Assembly (NCBI RefSeq): GCF_009730915.1 | Contig: NC_052476.1 | Coordinates: 17,018,162 to 17,082,161, forward strand | Source of the DNA: Dioscorea cayenensis subsp. rotundata | Taxonomy: Eukaryota; Streptophyta; Magnoliopsida; Dioscoreales; Dioscoreaceae | Reading direction: 5' to 3' | DNA length: 64,000 nt | Part shown: positions 1-11,245 of the stretch, piece by piece | Numbering within the stretch: position 1 is the stretch's first letter | How the letters are laid out: the number at the start of each line of letters is the position of its first letter | The notes under the pieces: model-generated | What the model was told of the DNA's origin: nothing | Databases searched by the model: none | Seen by the model: only the letters and a program-made list of their open reading frames with translations | Made by a program: the position numbers and the translations under genes

Positions 1-156
1 TTGTCCCAAAATTATTATTAAAAAAAAACAAAGAAATTATTGCTATAAAAAAATTTGGAAAAAAAAGGATTGTGATAACCTAGGGAAGCTTATACGATCA
101 AAGCAAGCCGCCCATGATAAAAAAAATCTAAATGAAATAAAATAATAATAATAATG

Positions 157-216
<60 letters not shown>

Positions 217-1653
217 GGGGGACGGCTTTATTGCAAACTAATGGGAATATTCAAAGAGAAGTGGCATGCTACTCATGGGATGAGTTAGCATATAATCATG
301 ATTTCAAGAAAAAGAAGACTAGAAAAAAGTGAGGCCCTATGCATAGAGCTATTTAGGAGTTTCTGTTGCATAAAAAAAAGAGAAGAAGGAAATTCTATAA
401 AAGAAAATACAAGGAAGGCACACATGGAGTGAGAATTTTCGTTGGAAGAGAGAAGGAGAAGAGAAAAGCTCCCGAATCATGTAAGGTGAAAAGAACCAGT
501 CATTATGGGTAAAAAAAAACGAACAAAATTATTACCTCAAGTAGGTTGAAGGCTTTTGGAGCTTGAAAGTACTTGTACCTTCCTCTCCCAACTATTGTGT
601 GTGAGAAAGCTACAAGGGGGGCACTTGTTTATATAGAAAATTTTCATTTCTAATACCCTTAGGAACTTGGTGTCCTACTTTGAATTAATAATGATATAAG
701 AAAGAAGAGGAGAGAGAATATATATATATATATATTTGAAGATATATATATTGATTGAAAATGTCGTTTGAAATTTAAAAAAAATATATTAATGAAAAAA
801 ATAAAAAAATAAAGAGGGAACTTCAAAAAATAATAAAAATAAATACTAATAAGAAAATAATAAAAAATATATGTAAAAAATATAAAAAAAAAAAAGAAAA
901 AAAAGGAGGAGATTAAGGACAAAAATCATAAAATTTTGAACTCAAATTTTCTTTTAAAAAAGTCACCCGGAGTTGAGGATTTTCTGGGGGGAGTTGGTGA
1001 TTTGGTGGAACGAAAAAAAAAACCAAGAGGAGAGACAGAAGAAAGAGGGGAAAAAAAGAAGAGACTAGAAAAAAAATACAGAGAGTGTTTGAAAAAAAGT
1101 GAGGAGGAAAAAAGAAGAGTAGAAGTGGCCTTGGTTCTTTACGGGGAAGCAGAAAGAAAATTTGTAGAAGGATCATCGGACGGCCAAAATTTCTCCCACG
1201 GTGTTCAACAAGGTACTGCACCCATCTTTCATCCAAGAAATACACAATAAGGGAAATATATATATATATGGCAAGAGAAAAGTCTTTATGTATGCATGAT
1301 GAACATGATGCCTCCATGCCTCTACATACACCTGGTCCCACCTTTTAATGATTTTTGTGAAATTGAGGTGCATATCATGCATATTTCATGCCCATGATGC
1401 TTCTCTCATGCATTAAAAAGGAGAATGCAATCGGTCCCACAAGCCCATGATTTTTTTTTCCAAAATTAATGCATGCATGTACGTTGATGTTCTTAATAAT
1501 TTAAATGCATGGACATGCTTCTCTCTCTCGTTGTGAGCTCCGAACCATGCATATATATGCCTCTCTCTCTCTCTCTCTCTTCATTTGCCCGTCGATCGAA
1601 GCCTGTTCGTCTTCTCTCTCAAGAGCATCATCATCATCATCATCAACAGCGAC
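1..1653. other. AT-rich region without a recognisable gene
   Basis: I see no coding gene here. The stretch holds homopurine and poly-A runs, a long AAT microsatellite, and several CATGC-rich words around 1290-1560. A CT repeat lies at about 1561-1580, directly upstream of the E3-ligase pseudogene, and may be its former 5' untranslated region. Open frames of 65-142 codons in this stretch are low-complexity. Confidence 0.5.
141..214. repeat. (AAT)n microsatellite
   Basis: About 24 units of AAT/ATA in a nearly uninterrupted run, with one TGATAA interruption near its start. Confidence 0.95.
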
Positions 1654-2494
1654 ATGGGCGGTGGTGGTCGGATGAGATCTCACTCCGACGAGGACCACAA
1701 TTCAACTCGACTCAACGACGCCACTGTCTGCACCGGAGCTAAGTCCGCCGATCAGAACTTTAACTCCAACACTGTTGCCGTCACTAGCAATGGGGATCCT
1801 GCCCAAGCCGTATCACTGCCAACCCACACATCGTTCACCAACCTCAGCCAAGTGGATGTCGATCTTGCCCTTGCGGGCATTCTCCGAGAACAAGAGGTGG
1901 CGTACCCGATGTTGATGAGTGGCCATGGAATAAGTAGTGACTATTTGAGTTCAATGAGGAGCTATGAGGACGATGGGGGGTTTTGATGTTCATGATCATG
2001 AGGAGGGGAGTGAGTATGAAGAAGAGTATGAGGAGGATGAGTTCGTTGAAGATGGGCATCTTATCGATCCGGCGGAGTTGGATAACGATGAAGCATATGT
2101 TAAGGCGCTGTAGGACTCGGAGAAGCAGGAGATCGCTGCTCGGTTGATGGCCTTTGTCGGCTTGAATGATTGGGAAGTGGAACATCACAGGGCCCATCAT
2201 GCTGGAAATTCCTGAGGTGCTTGGCAAGATGTTGACCCAGATGAGTTATCATATGAGGAACTTATTGCATTAGGTTAAGTAGTTGGAACTGAGAGCAGAA
2301 CCCTTTCTGCTGATACAATTGCTTCTTTGTTTTTTGTTGGTTACAAAGCTGAAAGTGTTCAAGATAGAGATACTAATCCATGCATCATTTGCCGAATGGA
2401 TTATGAAGATGGTGATTCTTTGGTAGTGCTTTCATCACTGAAGTTTCTACATCAAAGAATGAGCAACAAGCATGACCACTTTATTTTGGATTGA
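1654..2494 (+). pseudogene. BIG BROTHER-like RING-type E3 ubiquitin ligase, intronless broken copy
   Basis: The reading starts at ATG 1654 (MGGGGRMRSHSDE). It continues after a +1 shift in a G6 run (1975-1980) into an acidic stretch, then the family-typical blocks WQDVDPDELSYEELIALG and VVGTESRTLS. In Arabidopsis BIG BROTHER these precede the C-terminal RING. The first RING pair is present (CIIC, followed by RMDYEDGDSLVVLS), but the rest of the RING is lost and the frame ends at 2492-2494. In-frame stops are TAG 2111, TGA 2213 and TAA 2276. The family normally ubiquitinates growth regulators and limits organ size; this copy cannot make a RING. The lack of introns suggests a retrocopy or a captured cDNA, though I see no poly-A tail. 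The family call is firm; the mechanism is inference. Confidence 0.8.
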
Positions 2495-2810
2495 AGAACA
2501 TTCCTCGTTTTATTAAGAAAACGTGCACCTGTTGTCCCTTTTTGCCTTTGACCTTATAAAAGTTTGTTGTTTGGGGGTTAGATGTTCTTCTCGATGCTTC
2601 AAAAAAAATTAATGATGAGTAGGAAAAAAAATGAATGAAAGATGAGTAAGAAAAAGAGAAGAGGTAAAAAATGGACAAAAAAAAGAGAATGAAAAACTTA
2701 AGGGCAAGTAAAAAGAAAAGAGGGGGAAAATGAAAAATGAATGATGGATGAATTCATCGAGGGTATTTTGGTAATTTTCTTTGTAGGGCCTCCTCTAGAA
2801 AAATCTTATG

Positions 2811-3420
2811 AAAATTCTCTAATTCCACCTTGAAGTCTTGACTTTCTTGGGGTAACGAGAAATTTTCATATTTTCTCTAATTCCACCTTGAGGTCTTAAC
2901 TTTCTTGGGGTAACGAGAATTTTTTTATATAAATTTCTCTAATTCCACGTTGAAGTCTTAACTTTTTTGGGGTAATGAGAAATTTTCAAATTTTCTTTAA
3001 TTCCACCTTGAAGTCTTGACTTTCTTGGGGTAACGAGAATTTTTTTTAATTTTCTCTAATTCCACCTTGAAGTCTTGACTTTCTTGGGATAACGAGAAAT
3101 TTTCATATTTTCTCTAATTCCACCTTGAGATCTTGACTTTCTTGGGGTAACGAGAATTTTTTTATATAAATTTTTCTAATTCCACCTTGAAGTCTTGACT
3201 TTCTTGGGGTAACGAGAAATTTTCATATTTTCTCTAATTCCACCTTGAAGTCTTGACTTTCTTGGGGTAGTGAGAAATTTTTTATATTTTCTCTAATTCC
3301 ACCTCGAGGTCTTGACTTTCTTGGGGTAACGAGAAATTTTCAAATTTTCTCTAATTCCACCTTGAAGTGTTGACTTTCTTGGGGTAACGAGAAATTTTCA
3401 TATTTTCTACACTAAAATCC
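2811..3420 (+). repeat. Tandem array, about 10 copies of a ~59-bp unit
   Basis: Units begin at the recurring word CTCTAATTCCACCTTGA at roughly 59-bp steps (about 2816, 2875, 2935, 2994, 3053, 3112, 3174, 3232, 3290, 3349). Each unit also carries TTTCTTGGGGTAACGAGAA and a short inverted pair AAGTC/GACTT. Units differ by single substitutions and small T-run indels. Arrays of this kind are typical of the 3' untranslated part of Tat-lineage retrotransposons, and a probable LTR follows. Confidence 0.9.
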
Positions 3421-3525
3421 TCTCTGAACTCATGTTGAGGTCTTTTGACACTCGCTGGGATGAAAAATTAAATTTTAAAAAAAATCTCTTTACAAACTCA
3501 TTCTGAGGTCTTTTGACACTTGTTG
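3421..3525 (+). repeat. Two diverged units related to the preceding array
   Basis: Two copies share AACTCAT, then TGAGGTCTTTTGACACT, then a TTGG/CTGG word, at about 3427 and 3494. They look like an older, diverged version of the TTGAAGTCTTGACTTTCTTGG core of the array before them. Confidence 0.6.
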
Positions 3526-3670
3526 GAGTAAAAAGAGGTGAAATGAAAAAAAAAAGAATGAAAGAAAAAAATCCTTTCTTGAAGTGGAAGGAAGAGTAAA
3601 AAAGAAAAAAAATGGAGAGTTCACAAAAAAAAATATCTCTTGTCAACACTCACTAAGAAAAAAGAAGAGT

Positions 3671-4532
3671 TGACAGAGATTTTATTGAAGCCCATTATGA
3701 TATCTCTTTTAAGAAAATGAATTAGAGAACTCAATTGGTGGCTTAACTAACGAAAATCAAGTTCATAATTACAGCTTGAAATCCATTTTAAAAGCAAGTC
3801 AAAATTGTCAAGTTAATGACCTAACCATGTTAAGGGTCATAACTTAAAGATCTAATGTCAAGGCTCAAAAGCATTGAAGAGTCAAGACCTAAATGCATCA
3901 TGCAAAGGACAAATGCAACTCTGAAGTTTTAAGACACCCAGAAGTCAAAGACTTAAAGAGTTTCACAAGTCAGGAAGCTGAAGATTTTACAAGCACAAAG
4001 AGCCAAAGTTTTCAGTGATAAAAGAAACAAAGATGACCAAGTGGGCAACTCATAAATATAGAGTGGCAACAGTTTGAGAGCTAAGCTATGTGTCAAGACA
4101 TAACCCTACATGAAGAAAAGAGAAGAAACCGAGGAGGGCCACATTCACAGAGCTAAAAAGGGTCTTCCGACATACCTTTAGTAAAGGAGTTAAGAGCAGC
4201 CAAGCAAAAAAGTTTGAAGGGCATGATTAAAATAGCTCTCTCTTTAAAATAAAAAACTCTCTTGTTAACCTCTCTTAGAGAATAGCTTTCTTACTTTTGC
4301 ATTCTCGCCTATGATTTTGTGTTCATATGCATCTTTGAGATAAATAAAAAATTTATTATGTTTACTCAGTTACTTCTCATTCACACTCGTTTCTTAATCG
4401 GAGGTTCCCATGACATTGTCTGGGGTAATTAATATTAGGGACTTTCCCCTAATAGAAGACATGAACCTGCAATCATATGAAATATAAAAAAATTAAAAAT
4501 TTGATTTGTGATCCATGCTTTTCGACCGGTCA
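3671..4532 (+). mobile_element. Probable LTR of a second Tat-like Ty3/gypsy element
   Basis: The stretch starts TGACAGAG right after a purine tract (AAGAAAAAAGAAGAG, about 3655-3669) and ends in CGACCGGTCA. A TATA-like ATAAATATAGAG lies near 4052 and AATAAA-type words near 4340. Its right part aligns with the reverse complement of the large element's LTR: CTTAATCGGAGGTTC, GGGTAATTAATA, a stem-loop, then TTTTCGA near the end. This suggests a related family in the opposite orientation. Only one copy is visible, so it may be a solo LTR or a 3' LTR whose upstream element is decayed. Confidence 0.55.
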
Positions 4533-4634
4533 ATCCTAATCAAAGGCTGGGTGAAAAAAAAAGGAGTCCACAATATGCTTCCCATACCTAGCAAATAAAG
4601 CTTCTACAAACTCATTTCACTTTAGTAACCTACC

Positions 4635-5041
4635 TTTCTCTCTCTTGTCTTCAAGAAAGATTGAAACCAGTACAGTGGCTTCCCTTTAAAGTAGATCAAT
4701 GCCAACTTCACTTTGGTCCCTTCTATAATATGATCAATCTTAAAAAATTGCTCCACCTTGTACAACATTCCTTGTCTTTCACGCCATCAAACCTTGGGAA
4801 TTCCAACTTGGTATAATGGCTTGTGCCATTATAATTCAAAGCAAGACCCAAGATTCCAACTCCACCATTTGGAACTTGCTGTGAAGATGGTGTTGCATCT
4901 CTAATGAATGAATTGCTATTCTAGCTATCAATAACTTTGATTCCTTTAAAGCTTTAGCATTATGATCTTGCATCTTCTCCATAGCCTTGTTGTGCCTCTC
5001 ATCAGACTCCTTGATGAGATTTTCAAGATCAAAAATGTCTT
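4635..5041 (-). pseudogene. Ty3/gypsy gag fragment
   Basis: The minus strand reads, with shifts, DIFDLENLIKESDERHNKAM, then KLEFPRFDGVKDKE, then KVKLALIYFKGKPLYWFQSF. The last two are the usual gypsy gag landmarks: an FPRFDG-type start of the capsid region and the ALIYFKG..WFQ block. Stops and frameshifts are present. It belongs to a different gypsy family from the large Tat element that follows. Confidence 0.65.
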
Positions 5042-5082
5042 GTTTCCTCCCATTATTGGGCGCAACACTTGAAAAGGGTCAA

Positions 5083-5096
5083 GTCTCTTATACCAA
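5083..5096 (-). other. Primer-binding-site remnant (initiator tRNA-Met type)
   Basis: On the minus strand this reads TTGGTATAAGAGAC, close to the TGGTATCAGAGC complement of plant initiator tRNA-Met used by many LTR elements. It lies just 5' of the gag fragment, as expected. The LTR that should precede it is cut after about 18 bases by the large Tat element. Confidence 0.6.
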
Positions 5097-5114
5097 TGAT
5101 ATGGAGAAAATCAC

Positions 5115-5702
5115 TGTGGGATCGAAAATACGCGTCTAGCATCATGAAAAAGACACCAGACTATATATCGAAGCACAAATATCATATTTATTTTGTGTGG
5201 GGTCTTTCATTTCTAATAGAGGCAAGCCTCTATTATTAATTACCCTAGATTAGAAATCTTACGAACCTCCGATTAAGGGTAAAAGTACAAGTAGAAGAAC
5301 AAGAGGATTTGTGAATTATAAATCATGTTATTTATATCATTGTCGCTGCTTGCGCGCTGCCACTACATTGGCTGCATGATTGCCATCTTAAAATTATAAA
5401 TTTTATTTTATTTTATTTATTATTTATTTATTTTTATTTTTATTTTATTTTATTTTTATTTATATATATATATATATATTGCCGTCTCGAAATAAGTCGC
5501 CACTGCCTATGCTTTATCATCGCGTGGCAATATATATCTCATTGCTGCCTTGAGATACTTTTAGCTACTGCCTCGAGATAAGTACCCTTATCGTTGCTTT
5601 GAAATTAGCAGTGCATATTTTTCTGCTATTCATTTGCTTGCATATTATTTCCATATATTCTTTTTAAATTTATTCATTTGAACCCACACTTATCATAGTG
5701 GG

Positions 5703-5742
<40 letters not shown>

Positions 5743-5868
5743 TAGAGGGCATGTGGGCATATAGCATGCACACTTCACACTTTTCATTTATTTTTTTTTT
5801 TTTTTTTATTTCTCAACTCTTATCTCATGCACATGTGCATGCTTCTCATTTTTCATTCATTTTTCTCA
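5115..5868 (-). repeat. 3' LTR of the Tat element (homologous part)
   Basis: This aligns with 22597-23345. Shared landmarks are the GCGTCTAGCATCATG start, the stem-loop at 5214-5235, CTTTTATTT-type T/A-rich runs, GCCTCGAGATAAGT words near 5570, a TTA microsatellite at about 5705-5743 and CATGCACATGTGCATGC near 5826. The copies differ by many small indels, so insertion was not recent. The true outer LTR edge may lie further right. Confidence 0.85.
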
Positions 5869-6006
5869 ATTTTTTTTGATATATATTTTTTTTCATGGTG
5901 GGCAGACATGCATGCTTCCCATTATCTTATTTTTTACATGCTGCCAAAATAGAAGAAGAAATCTTATTGACCTAATTTCTACCCACCTTATTTTCTCATG
6001 ATTCTC

Positions 6007-6061
<55 letters not shown>

Positions 6062-6283
6062 GAGAGAGAGAGAAACATTATTTCAAACAACTCTCTAACA
6101 TCAGCTTCAATCAGCATTTTTTCGTTATGTGAAAATAATGTATTTATAGAGAGGTTTTGATCATCAACATGTCCTGATATATCTGTGATATATGTTATGG
6201 CTCTCATCAAGTTTGAACTCAATCTCCGGTTCCCAGACAACAAAATCAGCATGATTTCTAATTTGGATAGCCCCCTTTTTTTT
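5869..6283 (-). promoter_or_regulatory. Probable U3 part of the 3' LTR with TATA box and polypurine tract
   Basis: A minus-strand TATA box (CTCTATAAATACA, core 6141-6148) sits about 1 kb before the LTR end. An AAAAAAAAGGGGG tract (6271-6283, read on the minus strand) is a good polypurine-tract candidate. An uninterrupted ATT microsatellite lies between (about 6010-6061). The matching part of the other LTR is not in the assembly, and no TG follows the tract directly, so this boundary is tentative. Confidence 0.4.
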
Positions 6284-7744
6284 GTCTTGATCTATAAGTT
6301 TTTTTTTTAATGATTTTATTTTATTTTATTTTATTACTATTATTTTTTTTATTTTTTTTATTAATTTTTTTAGTGGCACACGTGGGTAGATATGTATATG
6401 CATGCTTTTCTCCTTTTTTTTTTTTAATTATTATTTGCATGCTTCACGCAATCTTTTTTTTTACCTTTGAATACGTAGAACAAATGTTTTAATCTTCAAC
6501 ATGACACAAAATTTATAGAGAAATAAATAGCGATAGTCATAACATCTATCCAAAGATCATATTGAGACTTAATATTGAAAGTTTTACTTAAACTACTTCA
6601 AAGGAGTGGCATCAGCATGGTAAGCCCATAACATCTTCATTTACTTTGATAATCGGCATTTCCTTGGTTTACTTTTGATAATGGCCGATATACTCAAAAT
6701 ATCCTCCTAAGTTCTAACACGATTGCATGCATCCAAAGTCTGGCCAAGTTGGGAGAAGCTAGGATGCCTTCCCACTCTTCGCTAGCATGCATATATATAT
6801 TTCTTCTCACGTGAGCAGTTTTGATAAATGAGTACAAAGATTGATTATATTTGATAATGTACTAGAAATGAACGAGCTTGATATATATATATATACACAT
6901 GGATGAATTCGTGATTTCAGTTGTTGGTAACGATGATGAAGGCTCGAGCGGTGCTATTAACCGACCACGCGGTGTGCACGGTCGTGAACACATCTTCCAA
7001 ATAGTGCAGCAATCATCCAACCATGGTGACGTCCTCTAGTGCACCACTCCGCACATTATGCATGACCTCATCCAATCCATCTTGTTAATGGGGATCTATG
7101 TTGAGATGACCTTCTCCTTAAAGGAGTGGGTGATTTCGGTCTTGCAAAAGGAGACCTGCTTCTTGATAACAAAGGTTTGTGTTGAGATGATCTCCTTCTT
7201 TTCTTCATGCCCTGGCGATTATACTCATCATCAAGCCTTCTCCTCTCATGGTGATCCGGCTGCAAGCTACAAAACTGTGAGAAAACTGACTGCTGCGACG
7301 GTGGAGGTGACAGCAACAATGACATTAGGTAGTAGTAGTAGCAGGCAGCGATAGTGAGCTCTAGCATCAGCAGGCAGCGATGACGAGCGGCAACAGCGAC
7401 ATTATCTCAGCCATCAAACATGCCGCGGCGATGAATGATGGCAACGGCGACGAGCGGCAAGCGATTTTTTTTTTCTTTTTTTCTCTTTCTCTGAATTTTT
7501 TCAAACTTCTTCTCCAATCCCCCAACTTTGCCGGTCCCTTCTCTCTTTAAAAAAAAAAAAATTGGACCTTATCCTCTCCACCCAACTCCCCCATCAAATC
7601 TCCATCAAATCACACCTAAATGATAAGGATAACAAACTTTAAAATTCGAATTTAAAATTTTTTTAATTAATTAATTTTTTTAATCAACTTTTTTTTAATT
7701 TATTATTATTATTTATTTATTTTTTTGAAAATCAATAAAAATTC
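6284..7744. other. Non-coding spacer inside the Tat element
   Basis: T-rich runs occur at 6300-6470 and 7465-7560. A GC-richer patch at 6900-7450 has short direct repeats (GTTGAGATGA twice, GGCAGCGAT twice). A 99-codon minus-strand frame at 7068-7367 is rich in Arg and Ser (two RRRSSQH words) but matches no family I recognise. Confidence 0.4.
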
Positions 7745-8085
7745 GGTTTGCCTCGGGATGTGTGTTTAGGTACCCTAAGATTTGCACCACTCAAAACGCC
7801 TCGAGATCCGTTCTCATGTAATATGAAATTTAGGATTGCCTCGGGATATGTGTTTGGGCTATCCTAAGATTTGAGATTGCCTCTAGATACGTGTTCTCAG
7901 GGGTAATCTTGTAAATTTTTTTCATTTATGCCTCCAGATATGTCCTCAAGGGCAATTTTGTAATTTTTATTTTTTGCCTCGAGATATGTTCTCGAGGGGA
8001 ATTTTGTAATTTTGCATTTATGCCTCGAGATATGTTCTCAAGGGCAATTTTGTAATTTGCATTTTGTATTTACCTCGGAATTTGC
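7745..8085 (-). repeat. Tandem repeat array with a palindromic core
   Basis: About six degenerate ~57-bp units carry GCCTCGAGATATGTTCTC followed by AGGGCAATTTTGTAAT. The best unit contains CCTCGAG, 7 bases, then CTCGAGG, a perfect 7-bp inverted pair. The same GCCTCGAGATA word also occurs inside both LTRs. The array lies between the antisense gene's promoter and the 3' LTR, the usual hypervariable place for Tat repeats. Confidence 0.8.
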
Positions 8086-8240
8086 ATTCTAGTCCAAGAC
8101 AACCAAATAATCAATTAAGATTAAGATTAGGACATTTAAATTTTAATTCTAAATATATCTATGATTAGGATATATTAGAATTTAAATTAAATTAGAATTT
8201 GGTATACATTAGGACATTTATTAGGACATGCGTTATATTA

Positions 8241-8250
8241 TTTATATATA
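8241..8250 (+). promoter_or_regulatory. TATA box of the antisense PMD gene
   Basis: TTTATATATAAAC lies 80-90 bases before ATG 8332 on the plus strand, opposite to the retroelement's own transcription. A pyrimidine-rich leader follows. The spacing fits a core promoter with a short 5' UTR. Confidence 0.55.
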
Positions 8251-10489
8251 AACAAATGCCCCCTTCCTACTTGTCTCACGAAATTCTCTTTGGTGAGTTT
8301 GAGTGAGAGAACCCCAATCTTTTCTTTTGTTATGGCCAATACATCTCAACCTTTTTGGGATATGAACCAAAATTACAATGAAGTTCCCCAAGGTCAAGCC
8401 TTCATGCGCCACACTCCTATGTTTGATTATGAAGCCGAACCCGCAGTCATATATGAAGGAGGATAACAATCAGAGTGGGTGAAGCGCTATCCAAATCGTA
8501 TGGCTATTGCCAAATTGTCCACAAACCGTTGGTTTGAAGACGGCCTAACTGATGCAATTTGCTTGAAACCTGAAGGAGAAAAGAAAGATTTGAAGACATT
8601 CGAAACCCTTGGATCTAGAATCATCAACCACCGCCCGGGATGGAAGGGTAGGGAACCTATCCAAAATAGTCTAATCGATCTTCCATATTATGCAGAGTGG
8701 GCCAAATTCATAGTCAATAACTACTCCAACGAGTTATCTGAAGCAGAATTGATAGGCGGGATTGTGGCTTCAGTCGGCCGCTATGATTTTGATATAAATT
8801 TTTATAAAGCATTAGTGGAACTATGGTGTCCAGAAACTAATACTTTCCACTTCTTACACGGAGAAGTTGGGATTTCTTTATGGGACATCAAGGAATTGGG
8901 AGGAATTCCAATTATTGGAGACATCTATGATGAAGTCATACCTCCTAATGACACAATCTGCCGAAGATATGACCCTGAACTTTCTATTTTAAGAAATCTT
9001 TCTTTTCGATATCTTTCAATGGCTCTCAAGACAAAGTGTCGACGAAAATGTATTCTTTGAGGATTGGGTGGAATTCTTTAGGAGATCAAGACATAGCTCC
9101 CGTTATAGATGGGCGTCTAATCCCCCTCCAAAACCTGTTTTCAAAGTAGATTTAGTTGCTTTTATAGCACTCTGGATTTGCTTTTTTTATCATGCCCGGG
9201 TGATCGCTGATGTGATTAGACCAAGAGTTTTTATGATGGTATGCAACATCGCGCATGGGAGGAGAGTAGCTTTCGCCCCTGCAGTTCTACCGCGCTTATA
9301 CTTGGGCTTTAATGCCATGGCTAAACACAGAAGAGGACCCGGATATCCCACTACAGTGTTCCCTGCTCATTTCTTGTATGCTTGGGCGGGTTATTATTTT
9401 CGGAGCATATATCTCAAAAGGAGAATAGATGACAATACCTCAAGTATCCTTGGGTTACTGAGAATATCGAAGATGCTGCAATTTATGAATTCCACCGTGA
9501 CTCCGTTTACCAATCCTATATATGTGAGGAACTTTATCCGACGTGAAAGCAATTTCATATCTCACCCTTTCTCGTTCATGCATCATAATGACGAGGTGGT
9601 ACGAGATTCCAGATACCCGACTAGACCATATGTATTGGATTCATATACCATGTAATATGTGATGAACCTTCGTTGTGGAATTCTTCCGCTTCGGTGTGCA
9701 GGAGATTTTTTTGCAGAACCTTATAATCCGCACCGATTTGGGCTCCAATTTGGATACGATCAGCATACTCCGGCGTTCATTGATATTCCAAGGAGGACTC
9801 CTTCTCTCGGGATTCTTGCGGGGTATTGGCTCCATTCTTCTCGCCAAAGGACATCTAGCTCATTCTACATCCCGATGCATGACAGAGAAGGGTGACTTAT
9901 ACTTGTTTATGCACAGAAATGGTTGAGGGACTCTGAAGTTTTTCCAATGAGACATTTATTGTTGATCCAAGATGACTTCGGAGACAAGAGAAACATTAAT
10001 AGGGGAGCAAGGACAATCTTGAAGGGGCCACGAGTTTATTAACGAAAAGTATATTCATTGATGACACTGGATCTTTACTCAGCGACCCAATTGTCTCATC
10101 AAAGCTGACAAAGAACCGAAGGTATGTCAATTTTATTTATTCAATTATTTGTTTATTTATTTCTCCAAAAAGAAAAAAATCAATTTTTTTCCTTTACCAC
10201 TTTTTCTTTTCACAAAGAAAAATTTTCCAAAAATCCTCGGGAATCTTTTTCTTTTCTTTTTAAAAAATTTTTCAACCTTCTCTTTTTGAAATAACGATTA
10301 ATCAACGATTTTTCCTTCTTTTTCCTTCACAAAATTTTTTCAAAAATCCCGTGAATCTCCTTTACGCCCTTTTTCTTTTTCTTCTTAATTTAATTTGAAT
10401 TTAAATTTAAATTTTTTAAAATATTTAATAATTTAATTTTTCCAACGCTTTTTCTTTGATTAAAAATTTATTCAAAATCAAACTTTATA

Positions 10490-10609
10490 GTTTTCACAAT
10501 TTTTATTTGACTCAAAATCCAAATTTTGACTCAAAGTCAAACTCTGTAACTTCACACTTTTTATTTGACTCAAGTCCAAATTTTGACTCAAAGTCTATTT
10601 TCAATATAG
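10490..10609 (+). repeat. Two-copy ~64-bp repeat at an intron end
   Basis: Two copies of a unit with TTTTATTTGACTCAA and AAATTTTGACTCAAAGTC, at about 10500 and 10558. They lie just before the acceptor of the second PMD exon. Confidence 0.7.
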
Positions 10610-10929
10610 GGATACAAATTCATGACACCCCATTAGACAATGTTAGGGCTATTCAAAATCCTCCAAGAATTGATGATGTTCCCCCATCAGATCTAGAGAT
10701 GCACATGAGCTCCCATGGTAAGAAATATCTTTTTCTCCTTCTTTTTCATCTACGCATCTTTAATTAATCTTGATGACGTCTTATATCTATATCAAATAAA
10801 CGCACAAGATTTAAGTGTCGGCGCCGGAGAAAACATTGGAGTTGGCGATGATGTTGGGATGGAAGACAATATTGGAGTAGAGGAAACTACTGAGTTTGAA
10901 GAGGCTCTTCCTAATCCACTACAAGGTAT

Positions 10930-11245
10930 TGCAGTCATGTCATTTTTGCACCTTAACCCTTTGAATTCTTTTGAATTTAAAAATTATGCCACTAGGTCCT
11001 CTAACTTTTTTTTTATTTCTTCAAAATTTGCAAGTAACTCCCAAACTTCCAGATTTTCTTATTTTTCATTGTTTCTTGCAATTAAACCCTTTAACTTTCA
11101 TATTTTCACTTATTTTCATAATTTTTACGCAACTAACCCCTTTAACTTTTCCCTTTTTCCACACTTCTTCAATATTTGCAAATAACCCCCCAACTTCCAT
11201 ATTTTCATATTATTCATGGTTTTTTGCAATTAAACCCCCTCTTTT
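10930..11245 (+). repeat. Degenerate tandem repeat in a PMD-gene intron
   Basis: About seven units spaced 45-65 bp share a TTTGCAA-TAA-CCCC-AACTT core followed by a CATATTTT-like word (examples near 11028, 11079, 11130, 11175 and 11224). No coding sense is visible. Confidence 0.65.

Noticed and set aside
2811..3420. CRISPR-like spacing of repeats
   Set aside because: Whole units repeat with no unique spacers, and the sequence is plant nuclear DNA. It is an ordinary tandem array.
5103..5120. Target-site duplication for the large Tat element
   Set aside because: The far end of the 5' LTR is missing at the gap, so no pair can be compared.
7068..7367. Arg/Ser-rich 99-codon frame inside the Tat spacer
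   Set aside because: Low complexity with two short internal duplications and no family resemblance.
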